Positions 8,869-17,930 are shown, numbered from the stretch's first letter. The stretch is 64,000 nucleotides of DNA from Bradyrhizobium prioriisuperbiae (GCF_032397745.1 NZ_CP135921.1:5692501-5756500); one strand, 5' to 3'. Program-made: numbers and translations. The notes: generated from the sequence alone by a model not told the origin.

Positions 8869-9495
8869 TCAGCGTGCGCTCGCCGTTGAAACGGCAGGGC
8901 GGGTGTCTCCAAGCGAGACCCAGACATTGGGATCGCTCTGGCTCTGTCGCTTGACGTAGCGGTAGCCGGTGTCGGTCCAGGCCAGAACCTCTTCGTTCTG
9001 GTTGTCGAGAATGAACTCGCCCTTGCTCGACTTCACCGTCAGCACCGCGTGCCCGTCGCCTTTCTTGTCGCGGACCACCGTGATCAGCAGCGCTTCGCGC
9101 GGCCAGCCCGCATCGATCAGCATCTTGCGTTTCAGCAGCACATAGTCTTCGCAGTCGCCGTAGCCATCGGTCGGATACGACCACTTCTCGATGACACCCC
9201 AATGATCGACGTCGGTCATCGGCTTGATGTTCTCGTTGACCCAGCGATTGACGCGCAGCAGGTCGCGCCATGCGGTCTGCGTCATGACGATGTCGCGCGG
9301 CTGCGTCGCGCCGCTGCGGCAATCATCCGGATTGTCCGCGCAGAATTCGACCCAGCCGATCGGTGCTCGCGCTGTCTCGCCGACACCTGCATAAAGGCTT
9401 GCCTGTTGCACGCGCTCGCCGGCGCTGGCGTGTGCCGTCAACCCCATCAGAATGGCGCATGCCATTCCGATGCCCTGTCCTCGAATACGTGACAC
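8869..9495 (-). CDS. bacterial transglutaminase-like cysteine protease (BTLCP)
   Basis: Exported protein of 208 residues with an N-terminal signal (GMACAILMGLTAHASAG). The catalytic Cys is in YGDCEDYVLLKRKML, the His in DGHAVLTV and the Asp in FILDNQ, the standard Cys-His-Asp order for the family. In other bacteria such periplasmic proteases (LapG) cut surface adhesins under c-di-GMP control. No LapD or adhesin partner is adjacent here. The start is GTG at 9495; an ATG at 9465 is an alternative. Confidence 0.88.
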   Translation of the reverse strand: MSRIRGQGIGMACAILMGLTAHASAGERVQQASLYAGVGETARAPIGWVEFCADNPDDCRSGATQPRDIVMTQTAWRDLLRVNRWVNENIKPMTDVDHWGVIEKWSYPTDGYGDCEDYVLLKRKMLIDAGWPREALLITVVRDKKGDGHAVLTVKSSKGEFILDNQNEEVLAWTDTGYRYVKRQSQSDPNVWVSLGDTRPAVSTASAR

Positions 9496-9605
9496 TGTGG
9501 CCCCCGTTTTTCTTGTTGGGCCATCTGTCGCATGGACGATTTGCAGCGCCGCTAAATCGCCTCAGTCAATTCGAGACGAATGAAAATCAAAACTGGCGCA
9601 TGTTC

Positions 9606-9665
9606 GATTCAAATTTGAATCATCTTGGGCGGAGATTTGAGATGATCGGATTTGATTCAAATTTT
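9606..9665. promoter_or_regulatory. GATTCAAATTTGAATC palindrome and repeated half-site
   Basis: A perfect 16-bp palindrome lies at 9606-9621, and its half GATTCAAATTT recurs at 9654-9664. The sites contain three GANTC motifs, the target of the alphaproteobacterial cell-cycle methylase CcrM. They lie in the 279-bp stretch 9496-9774 upstream of the minus-strand protease gene, which otherwise holds no gene. Confidence 0.4.
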
Positions 9666-9774
9666 ATGGATTAAGCCGGAGCCAGTTGTTGCGGCGATGT
9701 TTTCAGGATCGCCATCTGCCGGCATTAACCCTGCGTGTGGCCGATCATGGTTATCGCGACGGTATCCATGCACG

Positions 9775-9798
9775 AAAAAGCCCGCCGTTCGGCGGGCT
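9775..9798 (-). terminator. intrinsic terminator of the PilZ gene
   Basis: AGCCCGCC and GGCGGGCT pair around GTTC. On the minus strand the stem is followed by TTTTT. Confidence 0.85.
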
Positions 9799-9825
9799 GG
9801 TGACGTCGATGGCAGGCGCCGGCGT

Positions 9826-10440
9826 TTACCTGGCGGTGACGTTATCTTCGAGAGTCTCGGCGAGCTGCGGAAATGCGAACTCGAGCGCGAAGCCGTCCTC
9901 GAGGTGGCGTATCACCTGGGCCTGCACCCGGCCGATCGTCACCTTGGAGCCGATCTCGGGCCGGGTCTGGGACGAAATTGCGGCGCCCGACAGCGACATA
10001 TCGATGATCCGGCAGTGCATTTCCTGGCCGTCGACGAGCAGGATCCGCGCACTGGGGTTGCGCGGGACGATACGGTCGTGACGGCGGTCTTCCGGCAGGT
10101 TCAGGATCTGGCGGTTGGCGAGCCATGTCAGCTGCGCTGCCATCTTGTCGCGCTTGCGCGGCGTGGCGGTCACCGTCATCGCGAAACCGTTGTCGATGAT
10201 CCGGGTGATCTTGCCTTCGACGCGGCCCACATGATCGAGATAGGCGATGACGCGGTCGCCGACATTGCCGATGCCCGGCGCCAGCATGGCCAAGCCGCCA
10301 GGCGACATATTGATTATCTGGCAGGGAAACTCGCGCCGATCGGGCAGCATGTAGCGGCCGAGCAGGTGCACCTTGACGCGCTGGAAACGCCGTCGTTCTT
10401 CAGCGGCGGGAAAGGCGGGCTTTCGTTGCGCCAATACCAT
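9826..10440 (-). CDS. double PilZ domain protein (putative c-di-GMP receptor)
   Basis: About 204 residues with two PilZ-like repeats. The first begins ERRRFQRVKVHLLGRY and continues to INMSPGGLAML, matching the RxxxR and (D/N)xSxxG binding motifs. The second begins EDRRHDRIVPR and continues to IDMSLSGAAIS. Such proteins bind c-di-GMP and act on motility, polysaccharide or gene expression. The ATG at 10440 is chosen because it precedes the first domain by about 14 residues; the frame is open to an ATG at 10599. Confidence 0.85.
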   Translation of the reverse strand: MVLAQRKPAFPAAEERRRFQRVKVHLLGRYMLPDRREFPCQIINMSPGGLAMLAPGIGNVGDRVIAYLDHVGRVEGKITRIIDNGFAMTVTATPRKRDKMAAQLTWLANRQILNLPEDRRHDRIVPRNPSARILLVDGQEMHCRIIDMSLSGAAISSQTRPEIGSKVTIGRVQAQVIRHLEDGFALEFAFPQLAETLEDNVTAR

Positions 10441-10564
10441 AAATTTGTACCAGTTGAACCGCGCGTCGGTATGCACGAACCCTACGGCGGGCAGGGTTAA
10501 TAGGCGGTTACTCCTGTCCTTTGTAGTGTCTTGGAATTGCAATGATTTTTCGATGGAGTTTGCG

Positions 10565-10588
10565 CCGCGCCAGGCTGCGCGGTTTTTT
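10565..10588 (+). terminator. orphan terminator-like hairpin
   Basis: CCGCGC and GCGCGG pair around CAGGCT and are followed by TTTTTT on the plus strand. No plus-strand gene precedes it; the genes on both sides are on the minus strand. Confidence 0.5.
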
Positions 10589-10724
10589 GCCAACGACATT
10601 TGCCAACGATAACCGTGACCATCGCGTTCAGGCTCATGACGGCGCCCCGTTGATCACGGCTATTGCGTCTTGGTCGTGATGATTTTGATTCAGCAGAGAT
10701 TGAATCACGATCAGCAGCCGCAGA

Positions 10725-11279
10725 TCAGCGCGTACCCTCATACACCATGAAACCCCGCACCCCACTCCACCGGCGCACAGTGCGCAGGCGGCTGCGCGGG
10801 CGTGGCGCGAGATGGCGCCACGTCGTCAGCTTGAAATCGGTCATCGGCCCGGTCGGCGGTTGAAACGGCGCCAGCAAGCCGGTCAGGCTGAGGGGTGTGT
10901 GGGCTCGTGCGCTGAAGGGCAGGAGCAGCAGTTCGAGATGAGCCGGCTGCCCATTCATCGCGCGGGCGGTGACGCCGGCAATGGTCGGCTGGGTCTCCTC
11001 GGCGACGATCGTCAGAATGTCCTCGATCTCGCGCCGGCGGGCGGCCGCAAACAGGGGTGTGAAACCCTGACCCTTGGCATCGCGCCCCAGCAGTGCGCAG
11101 ACGCGGGTCCCGGCGACACGGAACGGGTATCCGGCAGCTGGATCGTTGGACAGCACGAAAATATCCCCGAGCAGCTCCCGCACGGCGCCGGGTTCCATGT
11201 CGCTGCGGTCGGGGGCCGCTGCATTGCCACGCTTTTCGTCCCAATAGTTGAAAAAGGCGCGGCTCGATGGGTGTTTCAT
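10725..11279 (-). CDS. PAS-domain protein (PAS_5 type)
   Basis: A 184-residue protein of the short PAS family common in Rhizobiales. The conserved core is FVLSNDPAAGYPFRVAGTRV followed by LLGRDAKGQGF, and the C-terminal part includes GAFxPP-like LLAPFQPP. It has no output domain. The ATG at 11279 is chosen because AGGGACAGG lies just upstream. The function is unknown; sensing of a small ligand is an inference from the fold. Confidence 0.75.
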   Translation of the reverse strand: MKHPSSRAFFNYWDEKRGNAAAPDRSDMEPGAVRELLGDIFVLSNDPAAGYPFRVAGTRVCALLGRDAKGQGFTPLFAAARRREIEDILTIVAEETQPTIAGVTARAMNGQPAHLELLLLPFSARAHTPLSLTGLLAPFQPPTGPMTDFKLTTWRHLAPRPRSRLRTVRRWSGVRGFMVYEGTR

Positions 11280-11450
11280 AACCTGTCCCTGACCTGCCAA
11301 CGGCCGGACACGGACATGTCTGTCCCGTTACCGGTCATCGTCGGGGTCTCTCCTGTTGTGCAGGAGGGGGGTTGCAGCGTCCATGCCGTGGCCGTGTTTT
11401 GGCCGGTTTCTCCGCGGCTTTATGGCGTTAACGTTAAATTAACTATGCGC

Positions 11451-11479
11451 TTGGGGCTTTTGCGTAGTCCGGCTAGTAT
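11451..11479 (+). promoter_or_regulatory. putative promoter of the small-RNA candidate
   Basis: TTGGGG (11451-11456) and TAGTAT (11474-11479) are separated by exactly 17 bases, a good spacing for a housekeeping sigma factor. No gene starts nearby downstream until 11821. Confidence 0.5.
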
Positions 11480-11588
11480 CTGCTCACGTCAACTGCGGAA
11501 CGGCTGTTCTCCACGGCCCGCACCGGTTGCCGATAACAGGTGGCGTCAAACAGGCTGGTCATCGCGGGGAGGGGTGGGGTTCCTGCGG

Positions 11589-11649
11589 CAAGACTGCTCA
11601 CAACAAGACTTGCTTACGACAAGACTGCTCACGACAAAGACTGCTCGAT
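11589..11649 (+). repeat. four imperfect 15-nt direct repeats
   Basis: Units near CAAGACTGCTCACGA start at 11589, 11604, 11620 and 11635. Units 1 and 3 differ by one base; units 2 and 4 each carry a one-base insertion or small changes. The array lies inside the small-RNA candidate, just before its terminator. Confidence 0.8.
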
Positions 11650-11671
11650 CGATCGCCCACGTGCGATCCGG

Positions 11672-11703
11672 AAGGGAGGGCGAAAGCCCTCCCTTTTGTT
11701 TTT
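11672..11703 (+). terminator. intrinsic terminator with GAAA tetraloop
   Basis: AAGGGAGGGC and GCCCTCCCTT form a 10-bp stem closed by GAAA and lead into TTTTGTTTTT. Confidence 0.85.
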
Positions 11704-11820
11704 CTGGCCAAGCGAGGCCGCATTTGTCTTGCTGCGATGCAAGGGCGAGCTTGCGCGAGCGCTCCAAAGCCGCCTATCTGAAGCGCTTGGCGGCTGCCCG
11801 ACTCGGCGCCCCGCATCGAC

Positions 11821-12606
11821 ATGTTGGGCCCGCGACCTTTGACGTCTCCACGCGAACCGATTTTGACCATCCCCGGCGCCATGACGGCGCTGCTCGTGCT
11901 GCTGGGCGCGGTCCATCTGGTGCGGGTTCTGCTGCCGATCGAACTCGGCGAATGGATGATCTGGGCGTTCGGCTTCGTCCCGGCACGCTACGATCTGCCA
12001 TGGTCCGATCCCCGGTTTCCCGGCGGCGCCGGCGCCGCGATCTGGACTTTCCTGACCTATTCGCTGTTGCACGCGGATCTCAGCCATATCGGCTTCAATG
12101 CCTTGTGGATGCTGCCGTTCGGAAGCGCTTTGGCGCGCAGGTTCGGGACGATGCGCTTCTATCTCTTCATGGCGGTCACTGCCATCGCTGGTGCGGTTGC
12201 GCATCTTATGACGCATCAGCATGAGGTGGCGCCCATGATCGGAGCATCGGCGGCGGTGTCGGGCGCCATGGCAGGGTCGATCCGCTTTGCCTTCGGCCAT
12301 GGCAGCTTTCTGGCTTTCGGGCGGCGCAGCGATGCCGAGAGCGCGGCGCAGGTCCCGGCACTGTCGCTGTTTCAGTCCCTGCGCAACCCGCGTGTGCTCG
12401 CGTTTCTGGCGGTCTGGTTCGGCATCAACATCGTGTTCGGCGTCGGATCGATCGCGGTCGGCGCTGCGGCGCAGAGCATCGCCTGGCAGGCCCACATCGG
12501 CGGATTTGTCGCAGGTCTCGTGCTGTTTTCGCTGTTCGATCCGGTTGCCCGGCAAAGCGGCGCCGAGAGCGATCCGTCGCCTGCGGACGTTGTCGACGGC
12601 GAGTAA
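11821..12606 (+). CDS. rhomboid family intramembrane serine protease
   Basis: A 261-residue membrane protein with six or more transmembrane helices. The catalytic Ser is in GASAAVSGAM (Ser143) and the His in WQAHIGGF (His225). The helix-2 motif with conserved His and Asn is LLHADLSHIGFNALWM. The usual GxSG motif is GASA here, with Ala in place of the second Gly. A loop around residues 160-185 before the last helices is longer than in GlpG. The substrate is unknown. The ATG at 11821 gives the longest form; Met21 is an alternative. Confidence 0.88.
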   Translation: MLGPRPLTSPREPILTIPGAMTALLVLLGAVHLVRVLLPIELGEWMIWAFGFVPARYDLPWSDPRFPGGAGAAIWTFLTYSLLHADLSHIGFNALWMLPFGSALARRFGTMRFYLFMAVTAIAGAVAHLMTHQHEVAPMIGASAAVSGAMAGSIRFAFGHGSFLAFGRRSDAESAAQVPALSLFQSLRNPRVLAFLAVWFGINIVFGVGSIAVGAAAQSIAWQAHIGGFVAGLVLFSLFDPVARQSGAESDPSPADVVDGE

Positions 12607-12809
12607 CGCCGCACGACGGCATTATCATCGATCCCAGCAGTTTTCTGCCGAATGGCTCCCATCCGTTCGGTGCGCTGTCCCGCGCCTTGCGAGTCCGCGC
12701 AAATTCATCCATCATCTTTGAACCAAATCGACACTGTGCTGTTTTTGACGACTGAAGAATACAAGGCCGCGGCGTTTGCAAAGCGGTTGTCTTTTCTCAG
12801 GAGGCGACA

Positions 12810-13241
12810 ATGACGGTAAGGGCGATCCTCAATTCCAAAGGGCACGAGATTCTGGGCGTCGAGCCGAATGCCAAGCTGTCGACGGCCATCAAACTCCTGG
12901 CCGAGCGACGGATCGGCGCCGTGCTGGTGATGAAAGACCAGCAGCATATGGAAGGGATCCTGTCCGAACGCGACATCGTCCGTGTTCTCGGTGAGCGTGG
13001 TGCCAGTGTGCTGGATGAGCCGGTGAGCGCGGTCATGACCCGCAAGGTCGTGACCTGCAGGGAGGCCGACACCGTATCCACCATCATGGAAGTCATGACG
13101 ACGGGCAAGTTCCGGCATCTGCCGGTCGTTGAAAACGACATTGTCGTCGGCCTGATCTCGATCGGCGACGTCGTGAAATCACGCGTCCAGGAATTCGAGC
13201 GCGAGCAGGAAGCCCTGCACGAGTATATCAAGACGGCTTGA
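12810..13241 (+). CDS. tandem CBS-domain protein
   Basis: A 143-residue protein made of two CBS motifs: about residues 10-65 (TAIKLLAERRIGAVLV...GILSERDIVRVL) and 75-130 (VSTIMEVMTTGKFRHLPVV...GLISIGDVVK). Paired CBS domains bind adenosyl nucleotides. AGGAGGCGACA directly precedes the ATG. The protein has no partner domain and stands alone; its target is unknown. Confidence 0.9.
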   Translation: MTVRAILNSKGHEILGVEPNAKLSTAIKLLAERRIGAVLVMKDQQHMEGILSERDIVRVLGERGASVLDEPVSAVMTRKVVTCREADTVSTIMEVMTTGKFRHLPVVENDIVVGLISIGDVVKSRVQEFEREQEALHEYIKTA

Positions 13242-13267
13242 TCTAAAGCCATCTCGGCACCGGGGCA

Positions 13268-14485
13268 TTACGCTCCGGTCGCTCGCGAGGCGTTGACGCG
13301 GCGTAGCCGAAGCGACAGCAGCGTTCCGACGAAACCGGCAATACCAACAATGGCTGCCGCAGCGGGCCAGCCAAAGGCGTCGATGGTTCTGCCGATCGCA
13401 ATCGGTCCGATCACCTGGCCGAGATTGCTTCCCTGCATCACCAAACCTAGCACGACCGGCGTCAGCCGGTCTGCTGGAGCAACGACGGGTGCAGTGGCCA
13501 GAAGTGTGGCAGGCAGCAGACCGCCGATGGCCGAGAACAGGACGCATAGAAGAAAGGTCGGTGTGTTGGCGAAAACGGGCACAAAGATTCCAAGGCCGGC
13601 AAGGGTCATGATGAGACTGGCACTCCCTGCCAGCATCGCCCGTGGTGCCCCGCGAGACAGCAGCAGGCCAGCCGCGATGTTGCCGACGATGTTGGCGCTG
13701 GTCGCGACCGCACTCAGCAGGCCGGCGGTGCGCAGCGAAACACCCATGCGGTCCATCAGAAGCACGGGCAGGAAGCTGAACAGCGCAAAGAACATCAGAC
13801 TGTAGAGTGCGAACGTGGCCGCGAGAACCAATGGTCCATTGCCGCGGCAGGTGGCAGTCACGTCTTGGCCCAGCCGTCGCCATGACGGCTGGGCGCGAGC
13901 ACGCGTCGCGGGCACGACGGTCAAGACCATGGCGATGGCGAGGACAGCGAGTCCGGCCGAACACCACCAGACCATGCGCCAGTCGGCAAAGAGCGGCGCC
14001 GTGAGCATCGCTAGCGCCATGCCCGTGGGCATGAAGCAGCTCCAGAGTGCGATCGCGATGTTCCTGCGTTCGACAGGTGCGATGCGTTGCAGGACGGCGG
14101 GACCAGCAATGGTCACGAGAAGAAAGCCGAAGCCCTCGGCGATGCGCGACGCGAGTAGCATCGAATAGCCATTCGCCATCGCGCCGCCGGCGGCACCGAG
14201 CGCCGCCGCCACAAGGCCGGCGGTCAGAACACGTCGGTCGCCGATAGCGGCCACGATGCCGCCGGCGGCGACGCCGCCGAGCGCGCCGAGCAGGGCGATC
14301 ACGGCGCTGAGCCAACCCACCGCCGTCAGGCTGAGCTGCAGATCGTGCTGAATCAGAGGGGCTGCGATCGCGACCTTGCCGATCTGGAGCGAGGCGACGA
14401 CGCCGGCGGCGACAACGACAAGGATGCCGTTCCAGCCCGTGTCACTTGCGAAGGTGGCCGATGGGGATGCGTCGGTGGGGCTCAT
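13268..14485 (-). CDS. MFS transporter
   Basis: A 405-residue inner-membrane protein with about 12 hydrophobic helices and the loop after helix 2 reading GGIVAAIGDRRVLTAG, the usual position of the MFS motif. Clusters of Ala, Gly and Leu are typical. It is divergent from a LysR regulator gene 116 bases away, which suggests that the regulator controls this exporter. The substrate is not evident. Confidence 0.85.
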   Translation of the reverse strand: MSPTDASPSATFASDTGWNGILVVVAAGVVASLQIGKVAIAAPLIQHDLQLSLTAVGWLSAVIALLGALGGVAAGGIVAAIGDRRVLTAGLVAAALGAAGGAMANGYSMLLASRIAEGFGFLLVTIAGPAVLQRIAPVERRNIAIALWSCFMPTGMALAMLTAPLFADWRMVWWCSAGLAVLAIAMVLTVVPATRARAQPSWRRLGQDVTATCRGNGPLVLAATFALYSLMFFALFSFLPVLLMDRMGVSLRTAGLLSAVATSANIVGNIAAGLLLSRGAPRAMLAGSASLIMTLAGLGIFVPVFANTPTFLLCVLFSAIGGLLPATLLATAPVVAPADRLTPVVLGLVMQGSNLGQVIGPIAIGRTIDAFGWPAAAAIVGIAGFVGTLLSLRLRRVNASRATGA

Positions 14486-14601
14486 GGAGTTCGACTGCCT
14501 TACGACTCGGAAACTCGCGCCAGAGAGACGTCAGATTGAGCATTTCTTCCTGTTCTATGGGAGTGATATAATGACGATGAATTTGATCGATTGAGTTGAT
14601 C

Positions 14602-15531
14602 ATGTTGGACGCGCTCACACTCGACCAGATGCGGGTTTTCGTGACTGTCGCCGAAAGCGGCAGCTTCCGGGCTGGGGCCGGCCGGCTCTCGCGGGTGCAG
14701 TCGGCGGTCAGCCATGCGATCGCCAATCTCGAGACCGAGCTCGGAGTTTTGATCTTCGACCGCTCCGGTCATCGCCCGACCCTGACGCCCGCAGGACAGG
14801 CACTGCTCGCCAATGCCAGGGATATTCTTATGCGCGTCGACGCCATGCGTGCGCGCGCCAAGGGGCTCGGTGAGGGGGTGGAACTGGAGTTGTCGCTGAT
14901 CGTGGATACGCTCGTTCCGATCGCGTCGGTCGGCGCGGCCCTGAACGCCATGCGCACACTTTATCCGTCGGTCGCGATCCGGGTGTCGGTCGAGCCTCTC
15001 GGCGGTCCGATCAGCGGCTTGATGGAACGGCGTTATATGCTCGGGATTGCCGCCGGCGACGGCTTCCGCGATCCGCGGATTGTGCTCGAGGCACTTTCAT
15101 CCGTGCCGTTGATTGCCGTCGTCAGCGCACAGCATCCACTGGCACGCCACGCTGAAGGTGAAGTCCTCGATGTGTCGGATCTCGCCGATCACATTCAAGT
15201 CGTTCTGTCCGATCCTTCTCGTCTTAGCGAGGGCAGGGATTTCGGTGTCATCTCGCCGCAGACCTGTCGGGTCACCGGCCAGGACACCAAGCACGCGCTG
15301 ATCCTTGCGGGTCTCGGCTGGGGACGCCTTCCGCTGTGGCAGGTCCAGCGGGATATCGCTGAGGGACGGCTGGTTCGGCTGGCGACCACTGCGTTGGGAC
15401 GCAACAGCGAAGTCGCCATGGAAACCTATCTCGCCCGTCGCGTCGACGAGCCGCTGGGACCGGCGGCGCGCGCCTTCACCGAGGCGCTCAAGCGTATCAG
15501 TGCGACCGAATTCGACAATCGATCACGGTGA
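14602..15531 (+). CDS. LysR family transcriptional regulator
   Basis: A 309-residue regulator with the N-terminal winged helix (LTLDQMRVFVTVAESGSFRA...VQSAVSHAIANLETELG) and a C-terminal substrate-binding domain. It diverges from the MFS gene. The inverted sequence TGATC-N9-GATCA lies at 14583-14601, right before the ATG, and could be its own operator. Its 3' end overlaps the convergent patatin gene by 9 bases. Confidence 0.9.
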   Translation: MLDALTLDQMRVFVTVAESGSFRAGAGRLSRVQSAVSHAIANLETELGVLIFDRSGHRPTLTPAGQALLANARDILMRVDAMRARAKGLGEGVELELSLIVDTLVPIASVGAALNAMRTLYPSVAIRVSVEPLGGPISGLMERRYMLGIAAGDGFRDPRIVLEALSSVPLIAVVSAQHPLARHAEGEVLDVSDLADHIQVVLSDPSRLSEGRDFGVISPQTCRVTGQDTKHALILAGLGWGRLPLWQVQRDIAEGRLVRLATTALGRNSEVAMETYLARRVDEPLGPAARAFTEALKRISATEFDNRSR

Positions 15532-16554
15532 CATGTTCTGATTTTGCCCCATGCCCGGCGTGTTGCTCGAGGTCGGGGACAGGATCGAGATCGCTTCCTG
15601 GATCGATTCGAGGTTGCGCTCGGCGGCGCGTGCGCCATGCGCAATGGTTTCCTCGGCGCGGTGGAAATCAAACCATCCGATCTTGCCGACCCGCGGCGAG
15701 ATCAGCACGTCCGGCGGATCGCCGGCGAGGCGGGCGCGGGTGATGCGGTCCTGCATGATATTGAAGGCCTCGACCATCACCGTGGAAATTCCGGGGCGGT
15801 CGCCGCTGCCGAAGAATTCACGTTTGACGGTGCGCTCGGCTGAAAAGAATTTTCCGATGCCGCGCTTGGGTGCCGGCAGCTCGACCGTCTCATCCGCTGT
15901 TCCTTCGACGGCGCCATAAGTCGAGATGATGGTGCCGTGGCCGAACACGTCGGTGCTGACGTTGGCCGCGATGACGATCTCGGCGCCGAGCGCGCGGGCG
16001 GCCGAGACCGGCACCGGGTTGACCAGCGCGCCGTCGATCAGCCAGCGGTCGCCGATCGCGACCGGCGAGAAGATCCCGGGGAGAGCATAGGAGGCGCGCA
16101 TGGCGTCGACGACGCGGCCATGGGTGAGCCAGATTTCGTGCCCGGTCTGAATTTCGGTGGCGATGGCGGCAAACCGCAGCGGCAGATCGTCGATGCGGGT
16201 CTTGCCGAGCGACGCTTCGAGTTGCGCGGCAAGCTTGTTGCCGCCGATCAGGCCGGATCCGTTCAGGCGGATGTCGAGATAACTGAAGATGTTTTTCGGC
16301 TGCAGGCTTCGCGCCCACTCCTCCAGCGTGTCGAGTTGGCCGGCTGCATAACATCCGCCGACCACGGCGCCGATCGAGGTGCCGACCACGATGTCGGGAA
16401 GAATGCCGTTGGCGATCAACGTCCGCATGATGCCGATATGGGCGAACCCGCGGGCCGCGCCGCCACCGAGCGCCAGTCCGATTGTCGGTCGTCGCGTCGG
16501 TCCGAGACCGGCCTTGTCCCGATTTCGTCCGATCAAGCCCTCGAGCACCGTCAT
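15523..16554 (-). CDS. patatin-like phospholipase (RssA-like)
   Basis: A 343-residue serine acyl hydrolase. The oxyanion hole is GGGAARGFAHIG, the nucleophile is in GTSIGAVVGG, and the Asp of the Ser-Asp dyad is in IDGALVNPVPVS. The ATG at 16554 is chosen because CTGGAGAAT precedes it; the frame is open further upstream, but that part is Cys-rich and unlike the family. The C-terminal region after about residue 230 is polar. It probably acts on membrane lipids in the cytoplasm. Confidence 0.88.
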   Translation of the reverse strand: MTVLEGLIGRNRDKAGLGPTRRPTIGLALGGGAARGFAHIGIMRTLIANGILPDIVVGTSIGAVVGGCYAAGQLDTLEEWARSLQPKNIFSYLDIRLNGSGLIGGNKLAAQLEASLGKTRIDDLPLRFAAIATEIQTGHEIWLTHGRVVDAMRASYALPGIFSPVAIGDRWLIDGALVNPVPVSAARALGAEIVIAANVSTDVFGHGTIISTYGAVEGTADETVELPAPKRGIGKFFSAERTVKREFFGSGDRPGISTVMVEAFNIMQDRITRARLAGDPPDVLISPRVGKIGWFDFHRAEETIAHGARAAERNLESIQEAISILSPTSSNTPGMGQNQNMSP

Positions 16555-16783
16555 ATTCTCCAGAGGACGGCAAGAATCAGCCGTCCCGCACAAACAAGCA
16601 CAAAGCGTACCTGTACAAACGCATATAGGATTGAATTGTGCCGTTAGCCTTAACCGGCGGGGATGACAAACATGACCGGACGACATGCCTCCCCGGCGGA
16701 CTTGCTCCTGCGTGGTGTGAATGCGCCCTGAATTGAACGGTCACAGGCTTGAATTCGCCGCGTTTTCGGTCAAAAACCCTGCA

Positions 16784-17857
16784 ATGATGCCCACCCGCAC
16801 CCCGTGCCGTGACCAGTCCCGTTTTCGCGTGCAATGGTCCCGTGCCGGACTGCGTGCGCTGCTGGTGGTTTTGGCTCTGGCGTGTCCGCAGGTTGCCTCG
16901 GCCCAGCTGTTTACCGACCGCCCGCCGCCGGTTCCGCCGGGATCGGTGCCTGAAGCGCCGTCGGGACCGGCCATGAACCTGGCGCCCCCTTCCGGAGCGG
17001 CGGCTGCGCCGGCCCCGTTGCCTGCCCCGATCACCCAGCCGCCGGTATCCGCGGCGCCCCTGGCCGCACCACCCGCCACCGCGGCCGTCGCGACCCCCGG
17101 GCAGGCCGTACTGGCGCTAACCGCGCGGTATGGCAAGGATCTGCCGGTGGTCAACAGCGGTCTCGTTTGGCGGATCTACGCCGACAAGCCGGATGCTGCC
17201 GGCGCGTTCAAATTGATCCGCGAGGAGCGCACCCCGACACCGAACATCGTGCTGCCGCCCGGCAGCTATGTCGTGCATGTCGGTCTCGGCCTCGTCAGCG
17301 CGGTGCGTCCCGTGACGTTGCGCCAGGAAACCACCCGCGAATCGTTCGATCTTCCGGCCGGCGGGTTGCGGATCGATGGCCGGGTCGGTTCCAGCAAGAT
17401 TCCGCCGAACCAGATCGCCTTCGACATTTTCAAGGGCAGCCAGTTCGAAGTCGGCGATCGCGCGCCGATCTCGCAGAACATTCCCGCAGGCGATGTGCTG
17501 CTGGTGCCTGAGGGCACCTATTACATCATCTCGAAATATGGCGACGCCAATTCGATCGTGCGTTCCGACATTCGCGTTCAGGCCAGCAAGCTCACCGACG
17601 TGATCGTCACCCACCGCGCCGCGGTGGTGACGCTGAAGCTGGTCGGCGACAAGGGCGGCGAAGCGCTGGCCAACACGGCATGGTCGGTGATCACCCCCGC
17701 GGGCGACGTGATCAAGGAATCGATCGGTGCGTTTCCACGCGTCATTCTCGCCGAAGGCGAGTATCGCGCCATCGCCAAGAACGAGGGCAAGGTGTTCGAG
17801 CGCGCCTTCAATGTCGTGAACGGCGTCGACGGCGAAGTGGAAGTGGTTGCGCGCTAG
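16784..17857 (+). CDS. secreted protein with Pro/Ala-rich segment
   Basis: About 357 residues. The ATG at 16784 gives a basic N-terminus and a signal peptide ending near ACPQVASAQL. A 70-residue Pro/Ala segment follows, then a beta-rich domain with repeated short modules (PPGSYVVHVGLG, PEGTYYIISKYG, AEGEYRAIAKNEG). These resemble the surface-exposed beta-sandwich modules of carboxypeptidase-regulatory type, which is an inference. The function is unknown. The TAG stop codon lies inside the CTAG left end of repeat A1, so the present C-terminus may have been set by that repeat. Confidence 0.7.
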   Translation: MMPTRTPCRDQSRFRVQWSRAGLRALLVVLALACPQVASAQLFTDRPPPVPPGSVPEAPSGPAMNLAPPSGAAAAPAPLPAPITQPPVSAAPLAAPPATAAVATPGQAVLALTARYGKDLPVVNSGLVWRIYADKPDAAGAFKLIREERTPTPNIVLPPGSYVVHVGLGLVSAVRPVTLRQETTRESFDLPAGGLRIDGRVGSSKIPPNQIAFDIFKGSQFEVGDRAPISQNIPAGDVLLVPEGTYYIISKYGDANSIVRSDIRVQASKLTDVIVTHRAAVVTLKLVGDKGGEALANTAWSVITPAGDVIKESIGAFPRVILAEGEYRAIAKNEGKVFERAFNVVNGVDGEVEVVAR

Positions 17858-17930
17858 TGTCCCGAATCCGAAGTTCGCTATGCTTAGCAGCGCGCTCGGG
17901 AGCGAACTTCGGATTCGACAAGGACACTAG
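17854..17930. repeat. palindromic repeat, family A copy 1
   Basis: A 77-bp element running CTAGTGTCCCGAATCCGAAG ... CTTCGGATT ... GGACACTAG, with inverted arms (AATCCGAAGTTCGCT / AGCGAACTTCGGATT) and CTAG at both ends. A second copy is at 39932-40006. Confidence 0.9.

Larger units (their letters stand above)
11486..11703 (+). ncRNA. candidate small RNA of about 215 nt
   Basis: The stretch between the PAS gene and the rhomboid gene (540 bp) has a promoter-like sequence at its left side and a strong terminator at 11672-11703, with no convincing coding frame between them. It contains the run GGGGAGGGGTGGGG and four repeats of a 15-nt unit. This matches the layout of a free-standing small RNA. 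I cannot match it to a known RNA family. An alternative is a long leader of the rhomboid gene ended by an attenuator. Confidence 0.4.

Noticed and set aside
11589..11649. A CRISPR array
   Set aside because: Units are 15 bases and directly adjacent, without spacers, and no cas genes are present.
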